Part shown: piece by piece, positions 34,539-46,526 of the stretch
How the letters are laid out: every line of letters starts with the position of its first letter
Position numbering within the stretch: the first letter of the stretch is position 1
Assembly: GCA_026545765.1 (NCBI GenBank)
Contig: CM048839.1
Span: 20,522,566-20,586,565 of the forward strand
Length of the DNA: 64,000 bases
Direction: 5' to 3'
Origin: Plantago major
Lineage: Eukaryota; Streptophyta; Magnoliopsida; Lamiales; Plantaginaceae
Made by a program: the position numbers and the translations under genes
The notes under the pieces: model-generated
What the model was told of the DNA's origin: nothing
The model's input: the letters and a program-made list of their open reading frames with translations, nothing else
The model's database searches: none

Positions 34539-35054
34539 TTAAACGGTCTGGAAATCCTTAACAGAAAAACCAAAAGGATCAAATTCAATGGAAACAGAGT
34601 TATCTGTGGTAAACTTGCGAACAGAGACAAGATTTTTAACAAGGTTAGGAGCATGTAACACGTTTTTCAGGAGAAGAGGAGGATGGGGAGGAGATAGGTA
34701 AGTGTTACCATAACCTTGAATCGGAAGCATATGACCATTGCCAACAATAACTCGATGATTATAAGTACCCGAATTGAAATAAGGGGAGAGAGTACCTTTG
34801 TCGGGTGTCATATGAGACGAAGCACCCGTGTCCATGTACCAGTTACCATCCGGAGGAGTGAGTCCCAAGGTATGCATAGCTGCCTCGACATCGGTGGGTG
34901 AAGCACCGGAATAGAATGCCTGCTGATGAGGCGGACGAGGGCCAAGGAAACCCTGCTGAGTTGGTGGACGAGGCGCGGGCTGCCATGGGGCCATGGGGAA
35001 GGGGCATGGCGGGGCCCATTGCTGCCAGGAGGAGTGGGCTGCCGTGGCTGCCAC
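34539..35054 (-). pseudogene. Copia 1 gag C-terminus and protease
   Basis: Proline/glutamine-rich tail of gag, then the aspartic protease motif WYMDTGASSHM and VGNGHMLPI. The frame reaches FSVKDFQT and stops at 34539-34541, where the foreign insertion begins. The adjoining gag lies in other frames. Confidence 0.85.
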
Positions 35055-35896
35055 TGGTGAGGAGGAGCTCCAGGAGGTTGCCCGTATGTGGTGTTGCCTT
35101 TGCGGTTTGGACCGCCTCTGTTGTTGTTCTTCTTCTTGTTCTTGGTGTTGGTGTTGTTGTACCTGCCAGAAGAAGAGGATGGGATGACAGAGTCAGAGGT
35201 ATCTCCAGAGTTATGGCCACCAGAAGAAGCTAAGAGGGCCGAACCACCGGCCTCTTTGTGTGCACGATGCTTGAGTGTTCGCTCCGCGAGCTTTATACGA
35301 GAGCGAACACTCTCAAAAGAAGGTAGAGGATCCTGATTTTGAACATAGTCAACAGTTCCGGAATAAGCTTCAGTTAAACCACTGAGAAGACGTAGAACTA
35401 GACGGCTTTCAGAAACCTCAATACCAACGTCGGCAAGTCGATTGGCAAGGGACTTGACGTGATTGCAATAGGCCTCGCAGAAGAGAAGTTGTCAAGGCGG
35501 ACGTCTGCGAGCTCTTCCTCTAGATGAGTCGCCGAGAACCTTTGTTATCCATGAAGATTTGTTCAAGAGGACCAAGCAAAGAAGAAGCGTGTCATTCTTG
35601 ACAAGAATGGCATGAAGGAGGTCGGAAGAGACGGTCGCATAGATCCACTGTAAAACGATGGCATCAAGTCGATTGTAGAGATCGACATCGGCTTCCTTGA
35701 GAGCCTTGATTTTGGCGATGTCGGCCTCTTCCGTCGGTGGTAGGATGTGATGCATAAGATTATGCACCCGTGCTTGAACCTGGAATAACGTCACCCAAGA
35801 ATGATAGAGGCCTGTCTCAGTATCCAACGTGATAGGGATTAGTGATCGAACGTTGGTGATAGAGAGAGCCGGATGAAACTTGGATGATTCAGACAT
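35000..35896 (-). pseudogene. Copia 1 gag, frameshifted
   Basis: The start (MSESSKFHPALS) at 35896 opens a UBN2-type gag with NVRSLIPITLD and W..LF. The frame shifts near 35495 (after about 134 codons). Homology resumes in another frame with ADVGIEVSESRLVLRLLSGL, then a basic Asn/Arg-rich tail, and shifts again near 35000. Confidence 0.75.
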
Positions 35897-36070
35897 GGTG
35901 GAGACGAGGAGCTGTTCGGGAAAGAAGGTGGCGTGAGGCCGGAAGAATAGAGGTAGGGGAGGGCTGTTTCCGCGTGAGGTTGACGAAACAGGAAGGGAAG
36001 CGTAGAAGAAGAGGGGCGCCGAACGGGAACAGCTAGCAGCGGAGGGGACCGAATTTAGGTCTTGATACCA

Positions 36071-36221
36071 TGTAAGATAATAATCTTGTGCATTGATTCA
36101 ATAATGAGTACATGTATTTATACAATGTGATTGCTTGATAGCCAAGTATTCTAATCTAATTAGGAATCCAAGTATTCTAATCTAATTAGGAATCTACTTT
36201 AAATATATACATATTCTAACA
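36071..36221 (-). repeat. Copia 1 5' LTR
   Basis: 151 bp. Identical to the 3' LTR apart from one base and a tandem 26-bp duplication (CCAAGTATTCTAATC...). Confidence 0.92.
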
Positions 36222-36226
36222 GAGGG

Positions 36227-37042
36227 CTTGATTCCTGAAGCTTGACTTAACTATCATGTGATAAATATGAATGGAATGATGTTGACAAACTTCAATGGAA
36301 CAATGCAGTAAAGATATCCTGCATCTAAATTGCACATGCATCAATACTTGTCCGGTGAAAGTTCTAACAATAGTTTTTTTTCATGAAATTCTAGGACAAC
36401 ACCAGAGCACAGTTGAATCGACCTTATTAGTAGTTAGTACACAGCAAAACATAAATTTCTTGGTCAAGGCATGCTTACACAACAAACAAGCAGTAGCTGA
36501 AAATGAACTCCGTGACTAATTACCTTCACAACTATCAGCCTCTATCGCCTTATTTGTCAATACAAACGTTTGTCAGCCCTACATTTCAAGCTCTTGCTCA
36601 ACAAGTAACAAGACCAGAAAACTTATCTCTCTCGACAGATAACAAAAGCTTGAAATGCCTAGGAAGTCGCGATCTCCAAATTCCAAAATATAATCACGCA
36701 CGGCACTTATCACATATACACAGCTAAATGCTTTCTTATACTGTACCACTCTACTGCCTTTCAAACCACTAATAAGAATTATGAGTTGAACATACATCAG
36801 GACATCTCTCTTGATTCATAGAAGCTTCAAAGTCTATATGAATCACTCCTTTTCATTTTACTACAAAACTAACTATCCGAAACAACTAAATAGTTCTCGA
36901 ACATTCATTGTTTATGTTACTTGAACTCTGCAATGTAAATTATCAGGTTACCTTGTATGCATACAGGCAAATTTCCTTTTTCCTATTTAACCACCATTTT
37001 CAAAATTGACAAGACTAACCGAATAACATTTCTGTTTCCTAC
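36227..37042. other. Short gap between two retrotransposons, no gene recognised
   Basis: AT-rich. No domain or clear splice-bounded exon on either strand. Confidence 0.5.
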
Positions 37043-38153
37043 TGTAGACGAACGAAATTTGTCTACTCTAAAATGATATTTAAAAATATATATTAGAAAA
37101 TAAAATACAATTTTCTAGCATTTTTGGAATTTTACTAAATTAAATTCTAAAAATTAAAATTGCTGGATTATTTTCTAATATATAAAAATTAAATAAATTT
37201 AAATCGAATTATGTCGTATGGGACGACCTGCACGTAATTGCGTAAATCGGGCTACATACGATAAAATTGGGCCAGAAGTAATGGGCTCCATGTGGTGAAA
37301 TTGAGCCAGAATTAATGGACTAGGGCTCCATGTAATGAAAATGGGCTAGAGTTGAAGAGTTAGGCCATGGGCTCCTATATTTTAGGTGAATATGCTCTTC
37401 TTATGCCCTTCCAAAGTGTTATAAATAGAGGGCCTCCTTCATTCATTTCTAGACACCAAGCAACACATCAAGAGGAGCATAAGACGAAGAGGAGCAAGAG
37501 AAGAGGAGCAAAAAGAAGAGCAAGCAAGAGCAAGAGCAACAAGCAAAATCAAGAGCAAGAATCACAAGTATTCTCAAGATCAGCATCAAAGTTCTAGCAA
37601 GTATTCAAGAAGTTCATCAACAAATCCAGGAGAGTCACCATTTGATCCAAAAAGAAGCCTCAACGCACTTGGAGAAACGTTATTGGAAGATCAACTACGC
37701 CAAAAGGAAGATCAAATCTGAGAATCCTGACGAAACTCGAGCAAACGTTCTTGAAGTTCATCACCAAATCTAAGCCAAGACCATCGTTAGATCCAAGATC
37801 AAGCTCAAAAGCCCTTGGAGAAACGTTTTCTGCCGGTCAAACTTCCTCTAAAGAAGATCAAAGGCCAAATCCTGCGACGATCTAGAAGCGTTCTTCGTGG
37901 AGTTCATCAAATCCCCAAGAAGTTCGTCATCGCTCGCATCAAGCACTCCCAAGTTCATAATTCGATCCGAGATCAAGCTAAAAAGCCCTCGCATCGACGT
38001 TTGCCCGACTTTGAAGTCGTAAATCCTAAAACGAAGAATTTGAAGATCCAAGTCCGCCGCTTTAGAAGACTAGAATCAGAGGACTGGATTAGAGAATTGT
38101 ACCCGCTTTTATCAAGATCAACAATTATCATTTGTGCAATTTTACTTACTACA
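37043..38153 (+). repeat. Tat 5' LTR
   Basis: 1111 bp, beginning TGTAGACGAACG and ending CTTACTACA. A TATA-like TTATAAATA lies at 37419-37427. It contains an AAGAGGAGCAA-type purine repeat region (37470-37560). Confidence 0.88.
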
Positions 38154-38207
38154 GATTTTTGGCACGCCCAGTGGGACAAATCTACCTCTCATCTCTAGTG
38201 AAGCACT

Positions 38208-40958
38208 ATGCCTCCTAGGAAGACGATTAACTCTTCTCAAGCCTCAGATGAAGCACAATCCAGGGGTGCTGAAGACCCGCAAACCTTAGCTAGCAAAGCC
38301 TTTGAAGCTTTAGGTGCAACTGCCACCAAAAGAGATGGAGAAGAAACATCTGATGATAACGACGGGTCTTTGCCATCATCTCCTAAGACAAGAGAAGTCC
38401 CTCCTCAGCTCCCAATAATGAGTAATCCTTCACTCGACCAAATGGTGTTAGCTTTGACAAAATCTATAGAGTTCCTCATGAAGCATACTCAGGAACAAGA
38501 CCTCAAGATTGCAAAGCTTATGGAACGAGAATTCACACCCGAGAAGATTTTGAGCAAGGAAATAGCTGAAACTAGCAAGGCGGGAGGAAAGCGCCATGTG
38601 GTGTATGAGGAACCATCATACGCTAAGCCGATATCAAAACAAGGAGATATGTCAATCAACTCCAGTGGAATGATCCCGGCCGATCAGTTGAAGGAATTCA
38701 TCAGGGGAGCTCTGAAAGAAAGTCTTGATGAAGGTTTTTCCAAATCATCCTTCACATACAGTAAGCCATACACACGGAGGATTGACAATCTGAGAATGCC
38801 AGCTGGATATCAACCCCCTAACTTTCAACAGTTCGATGGTAAGGGGAGTCCAAAGCAACATATTGCCCATTTTGTCGAGACATGCAACAATGCCAGGACT
38901 TATGGCGATCATCTGGTGAAGCAATTTATCCGCTCGCTGAAAAATAATGCGTTTGACTGGTACACCGACTTGGAGGCTGGATCCATAGATAGTTGGGATC
39001 AGCTGGAACAATAATTCCTCAATCGTTTCTACAGCACACGAAGAACTGTTAGCATGGTTGAGCTTACCAATGCACGTCAATGGAAAGAAGAGCCATCCAT
39101 CGACTACATCAATCGTTGGAGGAATCTGAGCCTTAATTGCAAAGATAGATTATCTGAAGCTTCAGCAATCGAAATGTGTGTTCAAGGGATGCACTGGGGG
39201 CTTCGATATATTCTCCAAGCAATCCAGCCACGGTCATTCGAGGAGCTAGCCACTCGTGCACATGATATGGAGCTAAGCATGAATAACAGTAGTGTTGATG
39301 GCCCTCCCATGAACGAATCACGCAAGCATGACATTAAGAGAGGGGGCAAACTTCCCTTCAAAGGCAAAGAAGCGATGGCCTCAAATGCTACAAAGATCAC
39401 AGTACCAAGAGGAACGAAGGACAAAGAGAAAGTAGCCTATATGCCAACAAATAGTTCGCAAAAGGAAGAACAAAGAAGGTCTACTTTAAAAGAGATGATG
39501 GCAAAGCAATATCCGTTCCACAACTCTGATGTCCCTAGGATATTCGATGAGCTACTGAAGAATAACTTGATCGAACTGCCAGAAATGAAAAGGCCAAATG
39601 AAGAGGGACGCTCAGATGATCCCAAGTACTGCAAGTACCATCGTCGCATAAGCCATCCCATCCAGGATTGCTTTGTCTTCAAGGAAAAGGTGATGAAGCT
39701 CGTAAGGGAAGGGAAGATTTCTCTGGATGAGGAGAGTGCTGATGTTAATACTATTTCATTCTCCGAAGTCGTTGAGGCCCCTCCGTCAGATAATGCGTCT
39801 TCCCCGGTTGAAGAATCAAAACCTACCAACTGCATGAACATCATATCCTTTACTGATGAGGACCTCTTACTTGGTTCTAAACCCCATAATAGACCGTTGT
39901 TTGTAACCGGTTTTATACACGAGCATCAGGTGAAAAGGATACTTGTTGATGGAGGGTCTGCAGTCAACATCCTACCATTACGTACCATGAGAGACATAGG
40001 AATCCCAACTGAAGAACTGGGTAACAGTCGACTGATGATCCAAGGGTTCAATCAAGGAGGTCAAAGAGCGATGGGCATTATACGATTAAGGTTGACAATT
40101 GGTGATATGTCATCAGTCACACTCTTCCATGTTATTGATGCTAAAACATCCTACAACATACTCCTATGGAGACCGTGGATACATGAAAATGGTGTAGTTC
40201 CATCGACCTTACATCAATGTTTCCAATACTGCCAGAATGGAATGGTTAAGAAAGTGCTTGCAGATGAGAAACCTTTCACTGAAGTCGAATCTTACTTCGC
40301 TGATGCAAAATACTACATAGAACGCACCAAGAGTCCGAATGAAGAATCAAGCTCTGGTGAAGAGTCAAAAGACCAAACTGTCGTGCCGAATAAGGGGAAG
40401 TCATTGCCCCAAAGTCACCCTGCTAAAGTCTCACAGATAGAAGACGGTTGTTTGAAAGGTCTTACCCTACCCTTGACAAAGCTCAGCATTGCCGGTCCTG
40501 TCAAACCACCACTCAAGGGATTCGTTTGTCCCGTGCAAGGGGGCTTGGCAGAACATGAAACTGCTCATCCTGAGGAAAGAGACAGTCATTTTGGACCTAA
40601 AGCTTTTAAACTCTTGGTGAAAGCAGGATACAATCCTAAGAGGGGCTCTCCCTTGAAAGAAAATGCGTCAAAGTCCACCAGCTCACAAAGGAATGGAAAG
40701 ACTCGAGAAGGTTTGGGATTCACACGACCCAACCCCGTACATATCACCATTAAGCGAGCCACTAGCAATTATATAGAAGAGGATGAGAAGTCTCGGACGG
40801 AAAGCAATTCCATCAATAGTGATAGCACTTTCCCACGCAAGTCCGTCTTTGATAGGTTGGGAACAACTAGAAGAAATGTGCACCAAAGATTGGGACCAAT
40901 TAAGAAGTCTACACACCAAAGATTGGGACCAATCACACCAAAGATTGGGACCAATTAA
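38208..40958 (+). pseudogene. Tat gag and protease (one internal stop)
   Basis: Starts MPPRKTINSSQ. The frame holds a retrotransposon gag domain around AGYQPPNFQQFDG...FIRSLKNNAFDWYTDL and is interrupted by a TAA at 39012-39014, after which the same frame continues ([10 protein letters not shown]). A zinc-knuckle-like [16 protein letters not shown] follows. The protease has [12 protein letters not shown]; the DGGS form is usual in this lineage. After about 40870 a repeated HQRLGP linker occurs. A local near-duplication of about 20 bp around 40915-40955 shifts the frame and ends it at 40958. Confidence 0.9.
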
Positions 40959-40959
40959 G

Positions 40960-43900
40960 AAGTCCACACATCCAAGACTAAAGCCAGCTAAATCTGTACA
41001 CCAAAGGTTGGGGCCTGTAAATCCTGAAAAGGAAGAAGATGCTAGCAAGTTGTGCGCCCCTGAAAAACTACGAAGTTTAATCCCGTCCCGAATGGTGCGC
41101 GAGGAAGACATCAAGGTCTCAAGTGGTGATGTACTCAAAGCTAAGTGGGTCGCGATAGTTCATACGAAGCCGCAAGCTATTAGCAATGAAGGAAACAACA
41201 ACATAGAATCATCATATCACATCACCTTGAAAGATTGCACTGAGGAAGAAGATGCCGAAGAGGCACCGCCCGAGCTTGAGGAGGGAATTAAGTCCACTAT
41301 CGATGAACTGAAAGAAGTCAATCTTGGTGATACTGATAATCCCCGACCTACTTATATAAGTGCATCCCTAGGCCCATAGGAGGAAGCAACTTGTGTGGCC
41401 TTGCTTCGAGAATTCATAGATGTATTTGCATGGACATACAAGGAGATTCCTGGACTTGATCCCAAGATAGCTGTTCATCAACTCTCGGTGAAATGTGGAG
41501 CCCGACCTATAAAACAAGCCCAAAGGAGATTTCGCCCCGAATTGATTTCTCCCATTGAAGGTGAAGTGAATAACCTAATTGAAGCGGGGTTTATCCGCGA
41601 AGTCAGATATCCCACTTGGATCTCCAGCATAGTTCCGGTGAGGAAGAAGAATAAACAGATTCGAGTTTGTGTGGACTTTAGAGATCTGAATTCAGCATGT
41701 CCCAAAGATGACTTCCCGTTGCCCATACCAGAGATTATGATCGATGCCACTACTGGTCACGAAGCACTGTCATTCATGGATGGATCTTCAGGATACAACC
41801 AAATCCGCATGGCACCCAAAGACGAAGAACTGACAGCTTTCCGCACTCCAAAAGGAATATACTGCTACAAGGTGATGCCATTTGGTCTTAAGAATGCCGG
41901 TGCTACTTACCAAAGAGCCATGCAAAAGATATTCGATGATATGCTCCACAAGAATGTAGAATGCTATGTGGATGATCTAGTGGTAAAGTCAAGAAAAAGA
42001 AAAGACCACTGGCAAGATCTAAGGGGAGTATTTGAACGACTACGAAGGTATCAATTGAGGATGAACCCCTTGAAGTGTGCATTTGGAGTCAGCTCCGGAA
42101 AGTTCTTAGGCTTCATCGTCCGACAGTGAGGTATTGAGATCGAGCAATCTAAAATTGATGCAATCATGAAGATGCCTGAACCCAAGAATATACATGAGCT
42201 TAAAAGCTTACAAGGAAAGGTAGCCTATCTCCGAAGATTCATATCTAACCTGGTAGGAAGATGTCAGCCGTTTAGTCGTCTCATGAAAAAGGATGTTCCA
42301 TTTGATTGGGATGAAGCCAGTAAGAATGCTTTCCTATGTATAAAGTCTTACTTAATGAAACCTCCAGTGTTGGCAGCTCCAATACCAGGTCGTCCGCTAA
42401 TTCTATACATCGCTGCCCAGGAACGTTCTTTGGGGCATTATTGGCCCAAGAAAATGATGACGGAAAGGAAAACCCACTATACTATCTGAGTAGAATGATG
42501 ACACCAAATGAAGTCAAATACTCCCCCATTGAGAAACTCTATTTAACTCTGGTCTTTGTAATCCAAAAACTGAAGCACTACTTCCAAGCACATACGATTC
42601 ATCTTGTCTTAAGAGCTAATCCATTGAAGTATGTCATGTCAAAACCAGTGCTTTCCGATAGGCTTGCTAGATGGTACTTGCAACTTCAACAGTCTGAAAT
42701 CATATATGTACCACAAAAAGCCATCAAAGGACAAGCCTTAGCTGATTTCCTTGCTGATCACCCAATTCCTGTTGAATGGGAGCTAGTGGATGACCTGCCT
42801 GATGAGGATGTCATGATCGTCGAAGTTACTCCACCATGGAAGATGTACTTTGATGGGGCTTCTCATGAAAATGGTGCGGGGGCAGGAGTAATGTTTATCT
42901 CACCGAAAGGCGATGTGTTACCTTATTCCTTCACTCTAACTCAAAATTGCTCAAATAACGTTGCAGAATACCAAGCCTTGATAATTGGGTTAGAATTGGC
43001 AGTAGATACAAAACGGCTAGAGCTCAATGTGTACGGCGACTCCAAGTTGGTAGTCAACCAACTATCTGGTGAATATGATGTCAAGAAGATAGAGCTGTTG
43101 CCATATGTCAACTATGCTAGAAGAATGATTGCATGGCTTGGAGGTGTGACAATCAAACATATTTCAAGAGGGCAAAATGGCCAAGCCGATGCTCTAGCTA
43201 AACTCGCCTCCACTCTTGCAATACCAGGGAAGAGTTTCAATGTCCCGGTCTGTCAAAATTGGGTTGTCCCTCCGATCTTCGAAGATGATGATATAATCAG
43301 CAAAGAAGACAACCATGTCATAGAGGTGTATGAAATCGAGAAAGAAGACTGGCGTCAGTGCATTGTGGATTACTTGAAGTATGATAGATTGCCCAATGAA
43401 ACACGACGAAGATCAGAAATCAGGCGTAGGGCAACTTGCTTCATATACTACAATGAGACACTTTATCGACGCTCCTTCAATGAAGTCTTCTTGCGTTGTC
43501 TAGGTGAGGAGGAAGCTACACAAGCAATGGAGGAAGCACATTCTGGAATCTGTGGTGCACATCAATCTGGCCCGAAATTACATTTTCGAATCAAGAGGAT
43601 GGGTTATTATTAGCCTACTATGGTCAAGGATTGCATGGATTATGCTAAAAGATGCCAAGCTTGCCAGTTTCATGCTAACTTCATTCACCAACCGCCAGAG
43701 CCATTACATCCGACTGTTGCCTCCTGGCCCTTTGATGCATGGGGGATGGATATTGTGGGACCAATGACGAAATCCTCTGGTGTACATCTATACATACTAG
43801 CAGCAACGGATTACTTCTCCAAATGGGCAGAGGTTGTGCCTTTGAAAGAAGTAAAGAAAGAGAATGTCGCCAACTTCATTCGCTCGAACTGTCCGAGTAA

Positions 43901-44642
43901 CTAGATGAAAATCTTGTAAAAGGCAGAAGCTAGGTGTATAACTATCATCTATCGTTATGGAGTTCCTCGATGCATAATCACTGACAATGGAAAGCCATTC
44001 TGTAACAATACGATCGACAAGCTGTGCCAGTTGTTTGAAATCAAGCAAAGGAAGTCATCAATGTACTACGCAGCAGCAAATGGCCTCGCGGAAGCTTTTA
44101 ACAAGACATTGTGCAATTTGCTGAAGAAGGTAGTGGCAAAGTCGAAGAGAGATTGGCACGGAAGAATCGAAGAGGCCTTGTGGGCTTATAGGACGACACA
44201 TCGAACTCCAACTCAATCCACCCCTTACGCACTAGTTTATGGTGTAGAGGCTGTTCTTCCCCTAGAACGTCAAATTCCATCTCTAAGGATCGCAATTCAA
44301 GAAGGGCTCACTGATGAAGAAAATGCTCGCATCAGGCTGGAAGAGTTGGAATCGTTGGATGAGAAGAGGCTGGAAGCCCAACAAAGGCTCGAATGCTATC
44401 AAGCACGCATCTCTAGAGCCTTCAACAAAAGAGTTCGCATTCATTCCTTTCAAGTAGGAGATCTCGTGCTTGCCGTGAGAAGACCAATCATTGTGACTCA
44501 CAAAACGGGAAACAAGTTCACTTCAAAGTGGGACGGGCCATACGTTGTCAAAGAAGTTTATACCAATGGTTCGTACAAACTTAGAACTGATGATGGATTG
44601 AGAATTGACCCCATCAATGGAAAATTCTTTAAGCGATACTAA
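40960..44642 (+). pseudogene. Tat pol: RT, two RNase H domains, integrase
   Basis: Continues in a second frame: RT with VDFRDLNSACPKD, FMDGSSGYNQI and YVDDLVVKS. Then the retroviral-type RNase H (PLILYIAAQERSLG), an archaeal-type RNase H (MYFDGASHENGAGAG, YGDSKLVVNQL) and the integrase (CQACQFHA, WGMDIVGP, ITDNGKPF), ending with a DGPYVVKEVY module at 44642. Lesions: TAG 41377-41379, TGA 42127-42129, a frameshift near 42430, TAG 43611-43613, and an insertion of about 54 bp carrying stops (about 43890-43943) in the integrase. Tandem dual RNase H is characteristic of Tat elements. Confidence 0.92.
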
Positions 44643-44657
44643 CCGTAATGTATATAG

Positions 44658-44820
44658 TTAAAAAAAAAAAATCGCAGGAGCCCTCAAAACAAAGCAGGGG
44701 TGCTTAGACTAGTTTAAAAAAAAAATCGCAGGAGCCCTCAAAACAAAGCAGGGGTGCTTAGACTAGTTAAAAAAAAAAAAAGCAGAAGCCCTCAAAACAA
44801 AGCAGAGGTGCTTAGATTAG
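44658..44820 (+). repeat. Three tandem copies of a 55-bp unit after pol
   Basis: Each unit is A-run + TCGCAGGAGCCCTCAAAACA + AAGCAGGGGTGCTTAGACTAG. It lies directly downstream of the integrase stop. Confidence 0.8.
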
Positions 44821-44989
44821 AAAGCTCCTAACCCGCATGAGCATAAACTGTGAACGGTGACCACCAATGGCATGACACGTGGCTAAACTGTTAACTCGCC
44901 TCACCTCGTCTAAGGTGGCTAAGTAATAGATACTCCTGGCCCGCATGAGTATAAACTGTGCACGCCTTCCAATCATAAAGTCTTCTTTG

Positions 44990-45036
44990 AACTACGTTTT
45001 GACTTGATCCTCCCTATGGAGGTACGTAGGCAACTT
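44990..45036 (+). other. Conserved Tat spacer motif (CTACGT...ACGTAGGCAAC)
   Basis: GAACTACGTTTTGACTTGAT followed by GGAGGTACGTAGGCAAC. This imperfect palindromic motif recurs after pol in plant Tat elements. Its role is unknown to me. Confidence 0.5.
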
Positions 45037-45160
45037 AGTATATTCTAAGTCCAGTCATAAGTGTTAATGTTATATGTTTGTCCAAAGCAACATGATACTT
45101 TATACAAAAGCATGTGAAAGTCATATGACAAGAAGGAAAAGGCAGTCTTTATTATTAATC

Positions 45161-45593
45161 TCAAGAGATACTAATGTTTGCTACAAGAATGAAAGCGAAA
45201 AGCAACAAAAGACGAACATCTATCTCTAGAAAGGAAATAAAGGACAAACATCTATCTCTAAGAAAAGCAACAAAAAGGCAAATATATATCTCTATAAAGG
45301 CTTCAAGTTCTTCAATTCTTCGTGAGCAGTCCAACTCAAATTTCAGAGTGTCCAAATTCTTCTGGGCTTCGTCATACGGTGCAGAGGTGTTATTCAACTC
45401 AGCAATTTCTCTTTCCATCTCAGTAATACTTGTTTTCATGGACTTAAGGGATGCTGCCTTAACCTTGACCTCTGCTCCAGGATCATACCTCCTTTTTCAA
45501 AGACTTAAGCCTCTTCCTCATGGCTTTAACTTCTTTAGACCCATTGGCTTCAACTCAGCAATTAGCTTCCTCAAGACGGGTTCCAGACTCCGT
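45161..45593 (-). pseudogene. Antisense plant-mobile-domain gene of the Tat element, 3' part
   Basis: The minus strand encodes a heptad-like coiled-coil tail (MEREIAELNNTSAPYDEAQK, LDTLKFELDCSRRIEELEAF), preceded by SGTRLEEANC in another frame. It continues the gene interrupted at 50722: the 5-bp GATAC at 45594-45598 is the TSD of the nested copia element. Stops and shifts break it. Confidence 0.6.
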
Positions 45594-45598
45594 GATAC

Positions 45599-46495
45599 TG
45601 AAAATGCAAGTTGCACTTGATTAGTTAATCTTATCTTTCATGATTCAGTTCAATGTTTGTGTTTGTTGTTGTTGTTTGTGAACTGCAGGATTTCAATGTT
45701 GTGCAACATTGCGAAATAGTGCCGATACAATGTTGGAACAACATTACGGACAACAGCAGACAACATAGAAACAAGCAGGCCAATTGGATTGATGACTTGG
45801 ACTGGAAGCAATCAATTCGAATTTCTGCAGGAATAAGGAAAGAGTTTGAGTTGCTTTGGACATAAGGAATGCAATCTAAAGAGAGAATCTTTCAAGAAAA
45901 TTGTTGAAGAAAGCAAGAAGGAAATATATTGTTGAAGACACTAATATGGGAATTTCCTTCTAGCTGATTATTGAAGAAAACAAGAACATGGAAAATTACC
46001 TTTGCTGAGATCCTATTGCCTTTCGACTTAGATGGGAGCTGTCGATATCTCAAGTATATATACAAGGATTCAGCCGAGCAATCATTGAGCCTTTCTTGAT
46101 GATCAATCGAGATTTTATTAAAAGAGTTTAGGCTTCTTGTTTTCTGCTAGCTTTAGAGTTTGTCTAAGAGTATTCATTGTTGGAATAACTCTTTCAAACA
46201 TCGACCTAGAATCTTTTACTGTTGGTTCTTCTAGGGCTAGTTTTTGGTTGTTTAATCAATCGTTTGTGATTGTATTAAACCCACTTGATTAGATCTACTT
46301 TTCCTATCAGTAGATATTTTGCCTACGGCGCTGCCAATATATTTTTCTATATATTGGCTTGGTAATAGAAGTTTCATTCTTATTCATCCGCTGCCATCTG
46401 TTTGCTATGTTGAAGACAATGTTGAACAACATTGTTGGCAACATTGTCTATTGATCTTGTTTCAAAGTACCAATCAGGGATCCTATGTTCTAACA
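45599..46495 (+). repeat. Sirevirus-like 5' LTR
   Basis: TGAAAATGCAAG...TTCTAACA. Contains the palindromes CAATGTTGTGCAACATTG (45694-45711) and a triple CAATGTTG/CAACATTG cluster (46418-46446). Confidence 0.92.
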
Positions 46496-46526
46496 AGTGG
46501 CATCAGAGCCAGCCACCTAACTACTG

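Larger units (their letters stand above)
31353..36221 (-). mobile_element. Ty1/copia retrotransposon 1, structurally complete, mutated
   Basis: LTRs at 36071-36221 (5') and 31353-31477 (3') are flanked by a perfect 5-bp TSD GAGGG (31348-31352 and 36222-36226). A primer-binding site TGGTATCAAGAC, initiator-Met tRNA type, follows the 5' LTR, and a polypurine tract (CTGTGGGGGCG) precedes the 3' LTR. The domain order protease, integrase, reverse transcriptase, RNase H is the copia order. The short LTRs differ by one substitution plus a 26-bp internal duplication in the 5' copy, suggesting a fairly recent insertion. The coding region is nonetheless broken. Confidence 0.95.

Noticed and set aside
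31850..35336. Plus-strand frames opposite copia 1
   Set aside because: Shadows of the minus-strand gag and pol; no protein family.
39960..40000. Tat protease with DGGS instead of DTG/DSG as a novelty
   Set aside because: The DGGS form is the usual one in plant Tat elements.
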